From JBBATK01 sp039810585 (lineage in GTDB: Bacteria > Bacteroidota > Ignavibacteria > Kapaibacteriales > NICIL-2), in NCBI GenBank assembly GCA_039810585.1, contig JBDHXF010000007.1, positions 1 to 64,000 on the forward strand: 64,000 bases of DNA, written 5' to 3'. Below are positions 18,101-27,228 of this stretch, in pieces (positions within the stretch are counted from its first letter, which is position 1; every line of letters starts with the position of its first letter). The position numbers and the translations under genes are program-made. Below the pieces are notes generated by a model. It was not told the origin of the DNA. It saw only the letters and a list, made by a program, of their open reading frames with translations, and did not search any database.

Positions 18101-19038
18101 CTCACACTCCGAACATGTACTATGGTCGAATCGGCAAGGCCAAACGCACCAACGCTGACTACACGACGAGATTCCACGAATTCCGGGGTTCTAATCTCGC
18201 TTTCCTCTGCATTTTGTAGACCGAGCTCAATGGGCACTTTGCGTAGCACAGAGTCGTTCTCCACTACCATTACCCAAAAGTGTTGCTGCAATTCGTCGCA
18301 CAGCACAGCAGTGGTAGGCACGCAGAGAGCGGAGGTATTTGATCGGAGTGGTAATCGAACGGTTACGTTGAGGTTTTCCGGTAAGCGGGTTCCCGGCACA
18401 CGGATGAAAAATGACTGCGATTGCGAAGTGGCATTGACGATCGGTAAGATGCCACTCATCGATACTTGTAGCACCGAGTTATCGGGAAGCACAACCTCAC
18501 AGGCAGAACCCACCTGCACTTTTGCATGATACTCAAAGGGAACATTGACGACAATGATCAATGACGATGGCTCGCAGACTGAGGCTAGTACATCTCCTTC
18601 AGCGATGTAATCACCCTGAAGAACGTTCACGGTACTGACTATTCCACCGGCGTTGGAGAGCACCGGTAATGCGCGTTGAAATCGATGGAGGATAGAGTCA
18701 CGACGCGGCAAATCGTGTAAAGCATGTTGCTCTTTGGTCTCGACAAGACAGAATGTTTTTCCGGTGTCGATCAGATCACCCGGCTTAAAATCCAACGCCG
18801 TGATATAGCCGGTATTTGTAGCTCGAATAATATCCTTCTTTTGAAACTGCGTCACTCCATTTAACTCGAAATATTCAGTCATGGCATGTCGTTGCGGGGT
18901 GACGACTTCTACCTCAGGTCTAAGTACCGACTGACGATCGGTCACGTCACCGTGTCGCGAACAGCCACTATACCACCATGCGCTGAAGCACAGTTCCAAG
19001 GATAACAAGCATAAGAGAAGAATGCGAGACATGGGCAT
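18097..19038 (-). CDS. RND efflux membrane fusion protein (periplasmic adaptor lipoprotein)
   Basis: 313 residues. The N-terminus is a lipoprotein-type signal (MSRILLLCLLSLELCFSAW, then a WYSGC lipobox). The biotinyl-lipoyl-like half-motifs flank a short hairpin: GYITALDFKPGDLIDTGKT and NVLQGDYIAEGDVLASV. Beta-barrel (FEYHAKVQVGSACEVVL) and membrane-proximal domains follow. It links the RND pump to the TolC-like channel. Its ATG at 19038 lies 2 bp after the TolC gene stop and its own stop overlaps the RND start, so the three are translationally coupled. The alpha-hairpin is shorter than in AcrA, as in adaptors of the CusB/CzcB type. Confidence 0.9.
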   Translation of the reverse strand: MPMSRILLLCLLSLELCFSAWWYSGCSRHGDVTDRQSVLRPEVEVVTPQRHAMTEYFELNGVTQFQKKDIIRATNTGYITALDFKPGDLIDTGKTFCLVETKEQHALHDLPRRDSILHRFQRALPVLSNAGGIVSTVNVLQGDYIAEGDVLASVCEPSSLIIVVNVPFEYHAKVQVGSACEVVLPDNSVLQVSMSGILPIVNATSQSQSFFIRVPGTRLPENLNVTVRLPLRSNTSALCVPTTAVLCDELQQHFWVMVVENDSVLRKVPIELGLQNAEESEIRTPEFVESRRVVSVGAFGLADSTIVHVRSVR

Positions 19039-19040
19039 GA

Positions 19041-20330
19041 TTACCAGTCGAGATAGTTGTACTGGTTGGTAAGTGACCAAATCGCGATTTGGTTTTGAAT
19101 GATTTTTTGCTGCGTTAACGCGTACTCTTGAACGGCAATGAGGTAGTCCGTAACTGATACCTGGCCAAGCACGACCTTGTCGCGGATCATGGACAGCAGC
19201 AGTTCCTGATGATTTTCTTGAGCTGCCAGAAGAGCTGCATTCCGTTGATTGAGTTCTATTTGATCTCGTAATGAGTGCAGACTCTCGCGAATCTGCAGTA
19301 CGGTTGCATCGCGATTGTCTTGTAGCGACAGCTCTTGCACGTGCAAGAGTTGTGCCTGCTGATCGTATTGATGACCATCGTAGAGTACCATTCCAAAATG
19401 GAGGCCGGCACTTATACCAACATTGTGTGGTAAGAGCGCAGGATCTACCGCATTCAGACCTGCATTGGCAAAGGCACCGAGTTGAGGTGAGTACCGTGTT
19501 CTCATCACTGCGGCCTGTGCATCGAGAGCCAAACTGTCTAACGCGAAGCGTTGATTGAGTTGAAAGTCCTGCACTTCATCGTTCAATCGAAAATGTGGCT
19601 CCTGCAATGGTACAATAGCGGTGTCCGCTAACAGACATGCTGAGCGGAGCTGAGCCCACGCGTCACGTAGTGACGCCCGAGCTTGAAGCGCATCTGATTG
19701 ACGTGAGCTCTCTTCTATGTCCAGAAGCAAATAGTCACTTTGCTGCATCAATCCCTTCGATACAAACTCAGCAACAACGTCTTTGCGCTCTCGAACTAAC
19801 CGAACTACACTATCGATCATGGCAAGCTGTTGCTGCCACTGGTACACTGTGAGAAATAGGTCAGCCACCGACTTCTCCAACGATCGTTCTATGGCTTGAG
19901 AAGCATACTGCGATTGCTTCGTGAGCAGAGAATTTTGATGCTCGCTTGCTGCGAGCAATCCCCCATCGAGGATTGGAAAACTGACATTGATTTGCGCTGA
20001 ATAGAGTCCGCCATTTGTTAACGCGGCCTCATATCCATAGGCATTTGATGAGGGGCTCGTGGTCAGTGACACTACATGATTATTCGACCCAAAAAACGGT
20101 GCCAACAGGTAATCGGCACTGAGAGTCACTAACAGGGAACGAAGTTGAGAGCGTAATAATTCCTGCTGTAGGACAATACTCTGTTGTTGGCGGATAGCGT
20201 CGTGAAGAAGCGGGCTACGATTCTTAGCCCGTGCTATAAACTCGTCGAGATTACGCGGCTGCGCGACCAGGCGTACAACGCTGAGCAGCACTAGCACAGA
20301 GCACAATCTGAGCAAGAAACATCTAAGCAC
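19041..20330 (-). CDS. TolC-family outer-membrane efflux channel
   Basis: 429 residues with a signal peptide (FLLRLCSVLVLLSVVRLVAQ). The protein is dominated by long amphipathic helices in two repeats, with Gln-, Ser- and Leu-rich heptads (SLEKSVADLFLTVYQWQQQ and NQRNAALLAAQENHQELLL), the layout of an OEP/TolC protomer. It is the first gene of the efflux operon, followed 2 bp later by the adaptor and then the RND pump. The only in-frame start before the signal peptide is the GTG at 20330; no strong ribosome-binding site is visible upstream. Confidence 0.9.
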   Translation of the reverse strand: MLRCFLLRLCSVLVLLSVVRLVAQPRNLDEFIARAKNRSPLLHDAIRQQQSIVLQQELLRSQLRSLLVTLSADYLLAPFFGSNNHVVSLTTSPSSNAYGYEAALTNGGLYSAQINVSFPILDGGLLAASEHQNSLLTKQSQYASQAIERSLEKSVADLFLTVYQWQQQLAMIDSVVRLVRERKDVVAEFVSKGLMQQSDYLLLDIEESSRQSDALQARASLRDAWAQLRSACLLADTAIVPLQEPHFRLNDEVQDFQLNQRFALDSLALDAQAAVMRTRYSPQLGAFANAGLNAVDPALLPHNVGISAGLHFGMVLYDGHQYDQQAQLLHVQELSLQDNRDATVLQIRESLHSLRDQIELNQRNAALLAAQENHQELLLSMIRDKVVLGQVSVTDYLIAVQEYALTQQKIIQNQIAIWSLTNQYNYLDW

Positions 20331-20452
20331 GGCAGTGATTCGGTGTGCATGAAAACCGATAGGACAATTCAGGCAGGATCAATGCCGGTTCACTGTGCGT
20401 TCTACACTTGATCTATGCAAAAACTATCTCATCGGCTCGAGAACGAGTCAAT

Positions 20453-21490
20453 CTACTGCTTTTGCTTCACTTCCAACAGGGTAAAGGTATTTGGCTTCAT
20501 GAGTGGTTTTGGGTGTGGATCCTGCTCCGTTGGCGCGAAAAACAGCATATCTGCTGACGGCATATACACCGAATGTGTTTTAGGATTCAGAGCACAGGTT
20601 TTTGCACCGCGGGAGGTCGCCATGGTTTCCGCCACTTTGTACGTATTGGCATCCACTTGGGTAATAATGCTCATGATACCATCGCCTCCACTACAAAATA
20701 TCTGTGCTTGTGTAGGATCGTACACTATACCATCAACACGAGTAGTGATGGGCACCTTGGCGACGAGTTTTCCGTTATGGATGTCGAGGACGATGAGCAA
20801 TCGGTTTGCACAGGCGGAAAAAATTCTCCCGCCGAACACATCCAGGGCGATGGCATTGGGTCCCTCACCGGGTGCGACGCTAAACGTTTTTTCCACGCGA
20901 AGCGTGCGTGTATTAAGAACACACACATCTCCTTTGTCTTGAATATTAACGTACACATATCCCCGGCCATCGCAGATTGCAGCTTCAGGCTTTCCCTCCA
21001 GCTGCACCACACTCTTCACCTTGTTTGTGGTGGCGTCAAGAACAGTGAGTGAAGCACTGCGGCCATTCATAACAAACACAAGTTTAGACAGTGAGTCGTA
21101 CACGATGGCGTCGGGATCGTCGGATTTGAGAAGGATACTGTCCTGCACTTTGTGACTCTCCAAATCAAACACTGTAATGGTGTTTGACTTACCGTTTGAA
21201 ATGAAGCCTTTTGAAAGATCCGGCGCGAGTGCAATTCCATGTACCCCATGAAGATCACCGATAGAATCTATCTGACGACCGGAAGCTAAATCCACCACTT
21301 GCACGCAACTTCCGTGTGAGACATAGGCATAATTCCTCTCTGCGTCAATACTCAGGTAGTCCCACGTATCGTTCCCGCTCACCGCAATCTTGCGGGTGAT
21401 GGTATGCAAATTCTGACTCCACAATGGGATCGAGCTTGCCAGAACGCTACAGAATAAGATGAGGCGTAGAGATAAAGCAGTGTGTTTCAT
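20453..21490 (-). CDS. YncE-like secreted beta-propeller protein
   Basis: 345 residues with a signal peptide (LSLRLILFCSVLASSIPLWSQ). The rest consists of seven YVTN-type blades with recurring motifs such as YVSHGSCVQVVDLASG, SNTITVFDLES, SLTVLDATTNKV and DVCVLNTRTL. This is the YncE family fold of periplasmic or extracellular proteins. Their ligands are mostly unknown; Escherichia YncE binds single-stranded DNA in vitro. No catalytic residues can be named. It stands alone, 122 bp beyond the start of the TolC gene, on the same strand. Confidence 0.85.
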   Translation of the reverse strand: MKHTALSLRLILFCSVLASSIPLWSQNLHTITRKIAVSGNDTWDYLSIDAERNYAYVSHGSCVQVVDLASGRQIDSIGDLHGVHGIALAPDLSKGFISNGKSNTITVFDLESHKVQDSILLKSDDPDAIVYDSLSKLVFVMNGRSASLTVLDATTNKVKSVVQLEGKPEAAICDGRGYVYVNIQDKGDVCVLNTRTLRVEKTFSVAPGEGPNAIALDVFGGRIFSACANRLLIVLDIHNGKLVAKVPITTRVDGIVYDPTQAQIFCSGGDGIMSIITQVDANTYKVAETMATSRGAKTCALNPKTHSVYMPSADMLFFAPTEQDPHPKPLMKPNTFTLLEVKQKQ

Positions 21491-21625
21491 GGCAAACTAA
21501 AGAGATAGACTAGTGGAAGACTGTAAGCAGTTGAAGATACATCAGCCGAATTCAATACTGATAACATCGTAACGCTTAGTGTTAGATATTGAAGGAAAAA
21601 GGGGGACGCTCTTCCAATCCGTTGT

Positions 21626-22546
21626 TTAATGCTTAGCGTGTTGCGCACGTAACATCAGCTGTTGGTCTGCAGAGGGCGAGCGCGTGTAGTTGTGGACGCG
21701 CCCAATCTCCGGCGTTGGGTGCAAAGACGCCAAATCTGCCTTCACTTGCTCGCCATGCGCGTCATCAGCAAACCACACGTGATGCGCATCCGTGGCAGAG
21801 GATGTTTGCGACGCTTTGCGGAGTGTATCGATCAGCGAGCGTACGCTCACTTTTGAAGGATCGCATTCCACACGGATAACACGAGTTTGCGCGCCAGCCG
21901 CGTCGTCCACCGTACCCACCTCTGTGAAGAGCACGCCGCTTATACCCTGAAGGACAAACTGCGCTCTGGCAAAGTCTCCAACTTCGATATAGGCTTCTTC
22001 TGTATTGCGGGGGTGGAAAATAATTGAGGAGGTGTTGACGCAGTGTCGGGTGTTGGTGGCGGTGTAGTGTTCACCTTCAAACACATGACCCAAATGTCCG
22101 CCACAATTAGCACACACGATCTCCGTTCGGATCATTCCATACGAACTGTCCGGACGTTTCAGCACTGCACCGGGAATCTCCGTGTCGAAACTTGGCCAGC
22201 CACATCCGGAATGAAATTTGGAATCGCTCTTGTAAAGCGGAGCACCGCAGGCGCGACAATGGTACACCCCGTCATCAAAGGTATTGGTATAACCGCCGTC
22301 ACCGGGTCGGTCTGTAGCCTTCTTGACCAGGACATCATACTCCTGATCGCTCAGATGAGCCGAATATTCATCACGCATGGATGGTTTTCCTTTTGTTGAA
22401 TCGTTCTTTGTTGTGGATTGAGCGGCAGCGGAGGACAATGCGGAACCGTCTCCACTTTCGTGGCTATTCTGCGCATGGCAAGCCGTAAAGGCCAGCAACA
22501 CCAATCCCAATCCGACAATACTGAGGTTCGTTGTGAGAGTTTTCAT
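21626..22546 (-). CDS. msrB: Methionine-R-sulfoxide reductase B lipoprotein fused to a degenerate MsrA-like domain
   Basis: 306 residues. A lipoprotein signal ends at Cys23 (LAFTAC), so the enzyme is probably membrane-anchored in the periplasm. Residues 55-180 are a complete MsrB domain. The zinc cysteines are 97, 100, 145 and 148; the catalytic Cys169 is in TRHCVNTS; Cys115 in SGCGWPSF could be the resolving cysteine. Residues 184-270 then follow the MsrA pattern (VLQGISGVLFTEVG, then RVIRVECDPSKVS, then a short helix). The GGCFWG active-site loop is replaced by VGDFARA, with no cysteine at that position. So it repairs Met-R-sulfoxide, and the second domain is unlikely to be catalytic. The ATG at 22546 starts the signal peptide; upstream starts would add 45 residues. 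Confidence 0.9.
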   Translation of the reverse strand: MKTLTTNLSIVGLGLVLLAFTACHAQNSHESGDGSALSSAAAQSTTKNDSTKGKPSMRDEYSAHLSDQEYDVLVKKATDRPGDGGYTNTFDDGVYHCRACGAPLYKSDSKFHSGCGWPSFDTEIPGAVLKRPDSSYGMIRTEIVCANCGGHLGHVFEGEHYTATNTRHCVNTSSIIFHPRNTEEAYIEVGDFARAQFVLQGISGVLFTEVGTVDDAAGAQTRVIRVECDPSKVSVRSLIDTLRKASQTSSATDAHHVWFADDAHGEQVKADLASLHPTPEIGRVHNYTRSPSADQQLMLRAQHAKH

Positions 22547-22583
22547 TGCAAGCTCTGCCGTTAATCTTCTGCTACATACGACT

Positions 22584-23327
22584 TTACCACGGAAGAATTG
22601 TACCGCGAAAGAAATAGCCGCCTGTCGGTCCATCAGGATCCAAGGTAGCCAACTGAACCAAAGTTTCTGCGCCTTGCTCAACGGTTAAAGTAGCACCGGC
22701 GCCTCCCAGATCCGTCTGAACCCAACCCGGATGCGCGGAATTGACCTTGATCGGAGTGTTTCGTAACGCATGCGCGAGATGTATCGTGAACGAGTTTAGG
22801 GCCGCCTTTGACGAATTATAGGCAAATGTTTTAGTGTTATAGGTGTTGGAACCGGGAGTGGCATGAAGCTGAAGAGATGCCAGAATACTCGATACGTTGA
22901 CAATGCGTCCCGCATCGCTTTTCAGCAGGAGGGGCAACAGAAGTTGAGTGAGTTCAACGAGAGAAAAAAAGTTGATATCGAAACAACGCCGCAGTACGTC
23001 CGGTGCAATGGTTGCAGACGTGTTGACGTTCCATTCCTCAGATTCGTTCTGCTCAGCCGCGTTGTTGACGAGCACGTCTAGTGAGCCGTGTCGAGAGTTC
23101 AGGAGTTCAACAGCCTCGTGAAAACTGCGCGGATTTTCCATGTCGAGCCAGAGGTATTCCACCGCTAACGACTCAGAGCAGAGTTGTTGCGCAGCTGCGC
23201 GGCCACGGGTCTCATCTCGAGAACCTGCATACACTAGATAACCACGACGAGCCAGTTCGCGAGCAGTCTGAAAACCAATTCCTTTGTTTGCTCCGCTGAT
23301 AAGAGCAACGCGCTGAGATGTTGACAT
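22584..23327 (-). CDS. Short-chain dehydrogenase/reductase, carbonyl-reductase-like
   Basis: A 247-residue NAD(P)-dependent Rossmann-fold oxidoreductase. The cofactor motif is SGANKGIG (residues 11-18). NNAA and the catalytic Ser (NVSSI) and YNSSK follow in the normal order. The closest overall pattern is the carbonyl reductase/retinol dehydrogenase-like branch (GANKGIG, AHPGWVQTDLGG). The substrate cannot be inferred. The ATG at 23327 begins the core fold; the longer reading frame has no plausible N-terminal domain. It is 37 bp upstream of the msrB gene on the same strand and divergent from the OmpA-like gene. Confidence 0.9.
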   Translation of the reverse strand: MSTSQRVALISGANKGIGFQTARELARRGYLVYAGSRDETRGRAAAQQLCSESLAVEYLWLDMENPRSFHEAVELLNSRHGSLDVLVNNAAEQNESEEWNVNTSATIAPDVLRRCFDINFFSLVELTQLLLPLLLKSDAGRIVNVSSILASLQLHATPGSNTYNTKTFAYNSSKAALNSFTIHLAHALRNTPIKVNSAHPGWVQTDLGGAGATLTVEQGAETLVQLATLDPDGPTGGYFFRGTILPW

Positions 23328-23512
23328 GATAGGCAATAGAAGTGTCTGACAGACAATGTCTGACGCACAATAAAACTTTTGCGTGTAGACTATAAAAATA
23401 CTCCGCTGTGTGCCCCCCACAGTGTATATTTCCATTCACCGTCGTGCTCCACTCTCAGCCTCCATCGGCTTGCACAGTTTGACAACGGTGGTTGTGCTTT
23501 CCTCCTCGCAGA

Positions 23513-25537
23513 ATGATCTGTCGCCACGCGCTCATACCACTTGTCTTTCTGCTCGTAGGGCTCGCTCCGCTTCGAGCCCAGGACGATTCGCCGGTTGTCC
23601 CGTCGTTACCTGAACCCTACACCTACGTCGGCATCATTGCCGGCTACGGATTGTTGTCAAACACTACGACGCTGGAAGTCTATCCGGGCTCCTCCGTGTG
23701 CGGCAGTTTTACGAATGGAGATTCGTACGGACTGTTTGTGGGTTTAAGTTATGAGTACCCGATCCTTCCGTTTTTGCAGATATCCGCTCGAGGACTCTTT
23801 GCGCAACGACCTGCAACCTTGGTCATGCGCACCGACAATGGTTTGCTAGCTTATGATGATGTGAGTGGAACGGACGTACCCTTCGTAAGGGAAAATGTTT
23901 TTCACTCCACCCTCCGCTACTTGAGTATTGATGCAGGACTACGCTTCGAGCCCTTTCGATTGCTTGACATGGATCTCCCCTTCTATGTGCGCGGATCCGT
24001 TGACGCCGGTGATCCCATTTTCGGTGCGACTTTCACGCAGACCGAGGAAATTATTCAACCGCAAAGTCGCCTCTTTCCTGACGGCACGAAACGTCACGTG
24101 GTAAGTTCCGGAAGCTTGAATGATGCGACGACGGGGTTTGGTGCCTCCGGTGCAGCCGGGTATGAGATGCGACTGGATAAACACTGGTTTTTGGATGTGG
24201 AGGCAGGGTATCGGCGCGGACTCAACTCCGTACTCAACGACCAGCAGTGGACGGTGTCCGGTGTGTACGCAGCTCTCAACCTGCGTTACGGGCTCGTGGA
24301 ACCTGAGGCAAAACCTATTGAGCCGGAAGCAGCACCTCCGGTACTCTCCGAACCGAAGCCCGTCGCGCAGGTTGCTCAGCCGCTCGTGATCAAGGCATTT
24401 AACACCGAAGCGCTGGAGGTTCAGGAAACGGTTGTGACCGAAACGTATCCTCTGCTACCTTATGTATTCTTCGACAGTACGTCCGCCGATCTTCGCGAGC
24501 GCTACCGTCCGGCTGTGGACACCAAGACGTTCAACGAAAAAAAACTGGTCAAGAGTACCCTTCCGATCTATTATCAGTTATTGAATATTGTTGCTTCGCG
24601 CATGCGCTCGCATCCAAATACAGTTCTCAGAATTGTCGGAACCACAGACGGACGTGAGCTTGGCTCAGCGTCCCAACGTAAAACACTGGCGGAAGAACGG
24701 GCGATGTCGGTAGCAGACTACATGGTTGGAACCTGGGGTATTTCCGAAGATCGCATTCAAATATCCGCACGAGACCTTCCGACCATGGCTTCAAACCCGC
24801 AGTACATGGAGGGTTTAGAAGAAAATCGCAGAGTGGAGATTAGTGCTGATGATCCGGAAATATTGGCTCCTGTGGTCCATGCACGATTCATGGAGTACGT
24901 GCCGACACAGTCGCGCCAAGTGTTTCAAGTTCAGGCATTGCATCCTGAGTTATCGCAACATTGGGATGCAACCATTTCAAAAAACAATAATCTTGCGCGC
25001 GTGTCGGGCACCGGCGTATTGCCCGGCACGATACCCTTTGAAGTGGATTCAAGCATCATGGTTGCGATTGGTCGGGAAATTTCAACCCAGGATTCGCTGG
25101 CCGGGACATTATCGGTCGTTCAGAAAGACGGCTCCACTGTGAGTGCGTACTGCAATTTTCCGATTCGCAAATCGCAAAATCAGTTTGAATTGAGCCGCTT
25201 GAGTTTGATCGTGTTTGATTTTGACCGATCAGAAATTAGCGATGAGAATAAAACCATGATGCAGCGCTTCATTCGTGAGGCTCTGCATGCGGATTCTAAA
25301 GTGTCTATTACAGGAAGCACCGATCGTCTTGGAGAATTGCAGTACAATAAAACGCTATCGCAAAGCCGAGCTGATGAAGTGCAGAGCTTTCTTCGCCGCC
25401 TCGAGCAAAGCGTCAGCGTTGATCGATGCGAGGGCATCGGCGCTTCGAAGTTGCCGTACGACAACAATCTGCCCGAAGGTAGGTTTTATTGTCGTACCGT
25501 TTCCATTGTCGTCCAAACACCAATTACACACCACTGA
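23513..25537 (+). CDS. Outer-membrane protein with beta-barrel and two OmpA-like domains
   Basis: 674 residues with a signal peptide (LIPLVFLLVGLAPLRAQ). Residues about 35-280 look like an outer-membrane barrel (GIIAGYG, FVGLSYEY and other alternating strands). Two OmpA-type peptidoglycan-binding domains follow. The first covers about 320-450 (LRIVGTTDGRELG, then ENRRVEIS). The second is C-terminal, about 555-665 (LIVFDFDRSEISDENK, then ITGSTDRLGELQYNKTLSQSRADEV). A linker domain separates them. Duplicated OmpA domains are uncommon. It probably anchors the envelope to peptidoglycan. The DUF1800/DUF1501 genes follow 45 bp later on the same strand. Confidence 0.88.
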   Translation: MICRHALIPLVFLLVGLAPLRAQDDSPVVPSLPEPYTYVGIIAGYGLLSNTTTLEVYPGSSVCGSFTNGDSYGLFVGLSYEYPILPFLQISARGLFAQRPATLVMRTDNGLLAYDDVSGTDVPFVRENVFHSTLRYLSIDAGLRFEPFRLLDMDLPFYVRGSVDAGDPIFGATFTQTEEIIQPQSRLFPDGTKRHVVSSGSLNDATTGFGASGAAGYEMRLDKHWFLDVEAGYRRGLNSVLNDQQWTVSGVYAALNLRYGLVEPEAKPIEPEAAPPVLSEPKPVAQVAQPLVIKAFNTEALEVQETVVTETYPLLPYVFFDSTSADLRERYRPAVDTKTFNEKKLVKSTLPIYYQLLNIVASRMRSHPNTVLRIVGTTDGRELGSASQRKTLAEERAMSVADYMVGTWGISEDRIQISARDLPTMASNPQYMEGLEENRRVEISADDPEILAPVVHARFMEYVPTQSRQVFQVQALHPELSQHWDATISKNNNLARVSGTGVLPGTIPFEVDSSIMVAIGREISTQDSLAGTLSVVQKDGSTVSAYCNFPIRKSQNQFELSRLSLIVFDFDRSEISDENKTMMQRFIREALHADSKVSITGSTDRLGELQYNKTLSQSRADEVQSFLRRLEQSVSVDRCEGIGASKLPYDNNLPEGRFYCRTVSIVVQTPITHH

Positions 25538-25582
25538 TCAACGTGGCACACGCTCTGTTGATCACAACCATTGGGAGGTACC

Positions 25583-27178
25583 ATGCAACGTCGAAACTTC
25601 TTCACGCAGTTTAGTCGAGCTAATACCGTTCGCAGATCTAACTCCGATTCTTCCACGCGTCCCATCATCACATCCGGATTGGAGGCATACACACCGGCGC
25701 TGAGTCTCGCCGATGCGATGCACCTGTTGCGCAGAGTCAGCTTTGGCCCAACGCTCAGTGCAGCGAAGAGTCTGGTCGGCATGAGCGCGAGCCAAGCCGT
25801 CGATACACTCCTTGGCGATGGCACTGACAGCGATCCGGCTTCTCCCGGAGCCTGGGTGGACAGCGCTGATGAAAACCCCGATAACCTCGATATCATCTCA
25901 CGCTCGGCCATCGAGGCAAAGTGGGCTGTCAACTTCAGTGATTTGCAGTATTGGTGGGTTGAACTGATGCGCAGCGAAAATTCGCCACTGCGAGAAAAGC
26001 TGAGCTTGTTTTGGAGCGGACACTTTACCTCGGAGTTCACGTACGACCAAGGCTTTATTCCTCCTCAGGCATTGTATAGGCAGAATCAGCTGTTTCGACG
26101 CCTACGTCTCGGAAACTTCAAGAACTTTCTGGCAAATGTCACCACGGATTGTTCGATGCTCTTGTACTTGGGCGGAGTGCTCAACATTAAAGGCACCGCC
26201 AACGAAAACTACGCGCGAGAGATGATGGAGCTTTTTTCCTGCGGCTTAGGTCAATACACCGAAGGTGATGTGAAAAACGCAGCACGCGTACTAACCGGCT
26301 GGAAAGCCGCCGTGTACTCGGACGCACCGGCAAAAAATGGCATATTCAATTCCTATTTCAATCCGCCTGAACACGACACTGAGGCCAAGCAGTATTTGGA
26401 ACACACCATTGCCGCTCGGGCAGATGCAGACAACACGGAATTCCAAGTTCGCACTGAGGAGATCGGTGGGATGCTCGACATTCTGTTCAACTACCGAAGT
26501 GCAGCCATTGGTTCGTTTATTTCACAGAAACTCTACCGCTACTTTGTGTATTCCAGTCCCTCAGCGAGCGACATGGCCGTGATACAACAAATGTCGGATC
26601 TCTTTCAGCAACAAAACTTTGAACTCCGCCCACTTATGAAAGCGTTACTGTGTAGCGCTCACTTCTTTGATGAGGCCAACCGTGGAGTACAAATAAAAAC
26701 TCCGGCTGAATTTGCTGTTGGCATGGCGCGGCAATGCGGAATAGTGGCTCCGAAGTCCACAGCATCCTCTACCGATGCGACCAAAGGCACGATGTCCAGC
26801 ATGGAGCAAGTGTTGATGGATCCGCCCAACGTGGCAGGCTGGCCGGGATATCGTAACTGGATTACAACGAAAACCTACCCGCAACGGTTAAAGTATGGAC
26901 GAGATCTGATCAGTGCACTAACGGATGCAAATGTTCAACAATTGATTAGTCAGTTTAGTAATTACCATGACGTCTATGCCTTAACAAACGACATGGTCGC
27001 CTACTTCTTCCCCAAGTCCATTGCGCAAACTCGAATCGATCACTATGTATCTATCCTGCTTTCCGGTGGAAAGGACTACGAGTGGCCGGCTATTGCCGAT
27101 AATGGTAGCACGTGCGGTGTTCGTATTCGAAGTCTGCTCAATGCCATGATTAAGGCACCGGATTTCCATTTGTGTTAA
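25583..27178 (+). CDS. DUF1800 family protein
   Basis: A 531-residue protein of the DUF1800 family, which nearly always sits next to a DUF1501 gene; its biochemical role is not established. Family landmarks are AMHLLRRVSFGPT near residue 45, FWSGHFTSE, NENYAREMMELFSCGLGQYTEGDV, VLTGW, and PPNVAGWPGYRNWI near the C-terminus. The start ATG at 25583 has a strong GGGAGGT 4 bases upstream. The N-terminus has only a short RRNF segment and no classic signal. The DUF1501 gene begins 50 bp after this stop. Confidence 0.9.
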   Translation: MQRRNFFTQFSRANTVRRSNSDSSTRPIITSGLEAYTPALSLADAMHLLRRVSFGPTLSAAKSLVGMSASQAVDTLLGDGTDSDPASPGAWVDSADENPDNLDIISRSAIEAKWAVNFSDLQYWWVELMRSENSPLREKLSLFWSGHFTSEFTYDQGFIPPQALYRQNQLFRRLRLGNFKNFLANVTTDCSMLLYLGGVLNIKGTANENYAREMMELFSCGLGQYTEGDVKNAARVLTGWKAAVYSDAPAKNGIFNSYFNPPEHDTEAKQYLEHTIAARADADNTEFQVRTEEIGGMLDILFNYRSAAIGSFISQKLYRYFVYSSPSASDMAVIQQMSDLFQQQNFELRPLMKALLCSAHFFDEANRGVQIKTPAEFAVGMARQCGIVAPKSTASSTDATKGTMSSMEQVLMDPPNVAGWPGYRNWITTKTYPQRLKYGRDLISALTDANVQQLISQFSNYHDVYALTNDMVAYFFPKSIAQTRIDHYVSILLSGGKDYEWPAIADNGSTCGVRIRSLLNAMIKAPDFHLC

Positions 27179-27228
27179 GCTCTCGCTATCGTTTTCACCA
27201 TCCTTTTGAACCAACGCAGGACAACACC

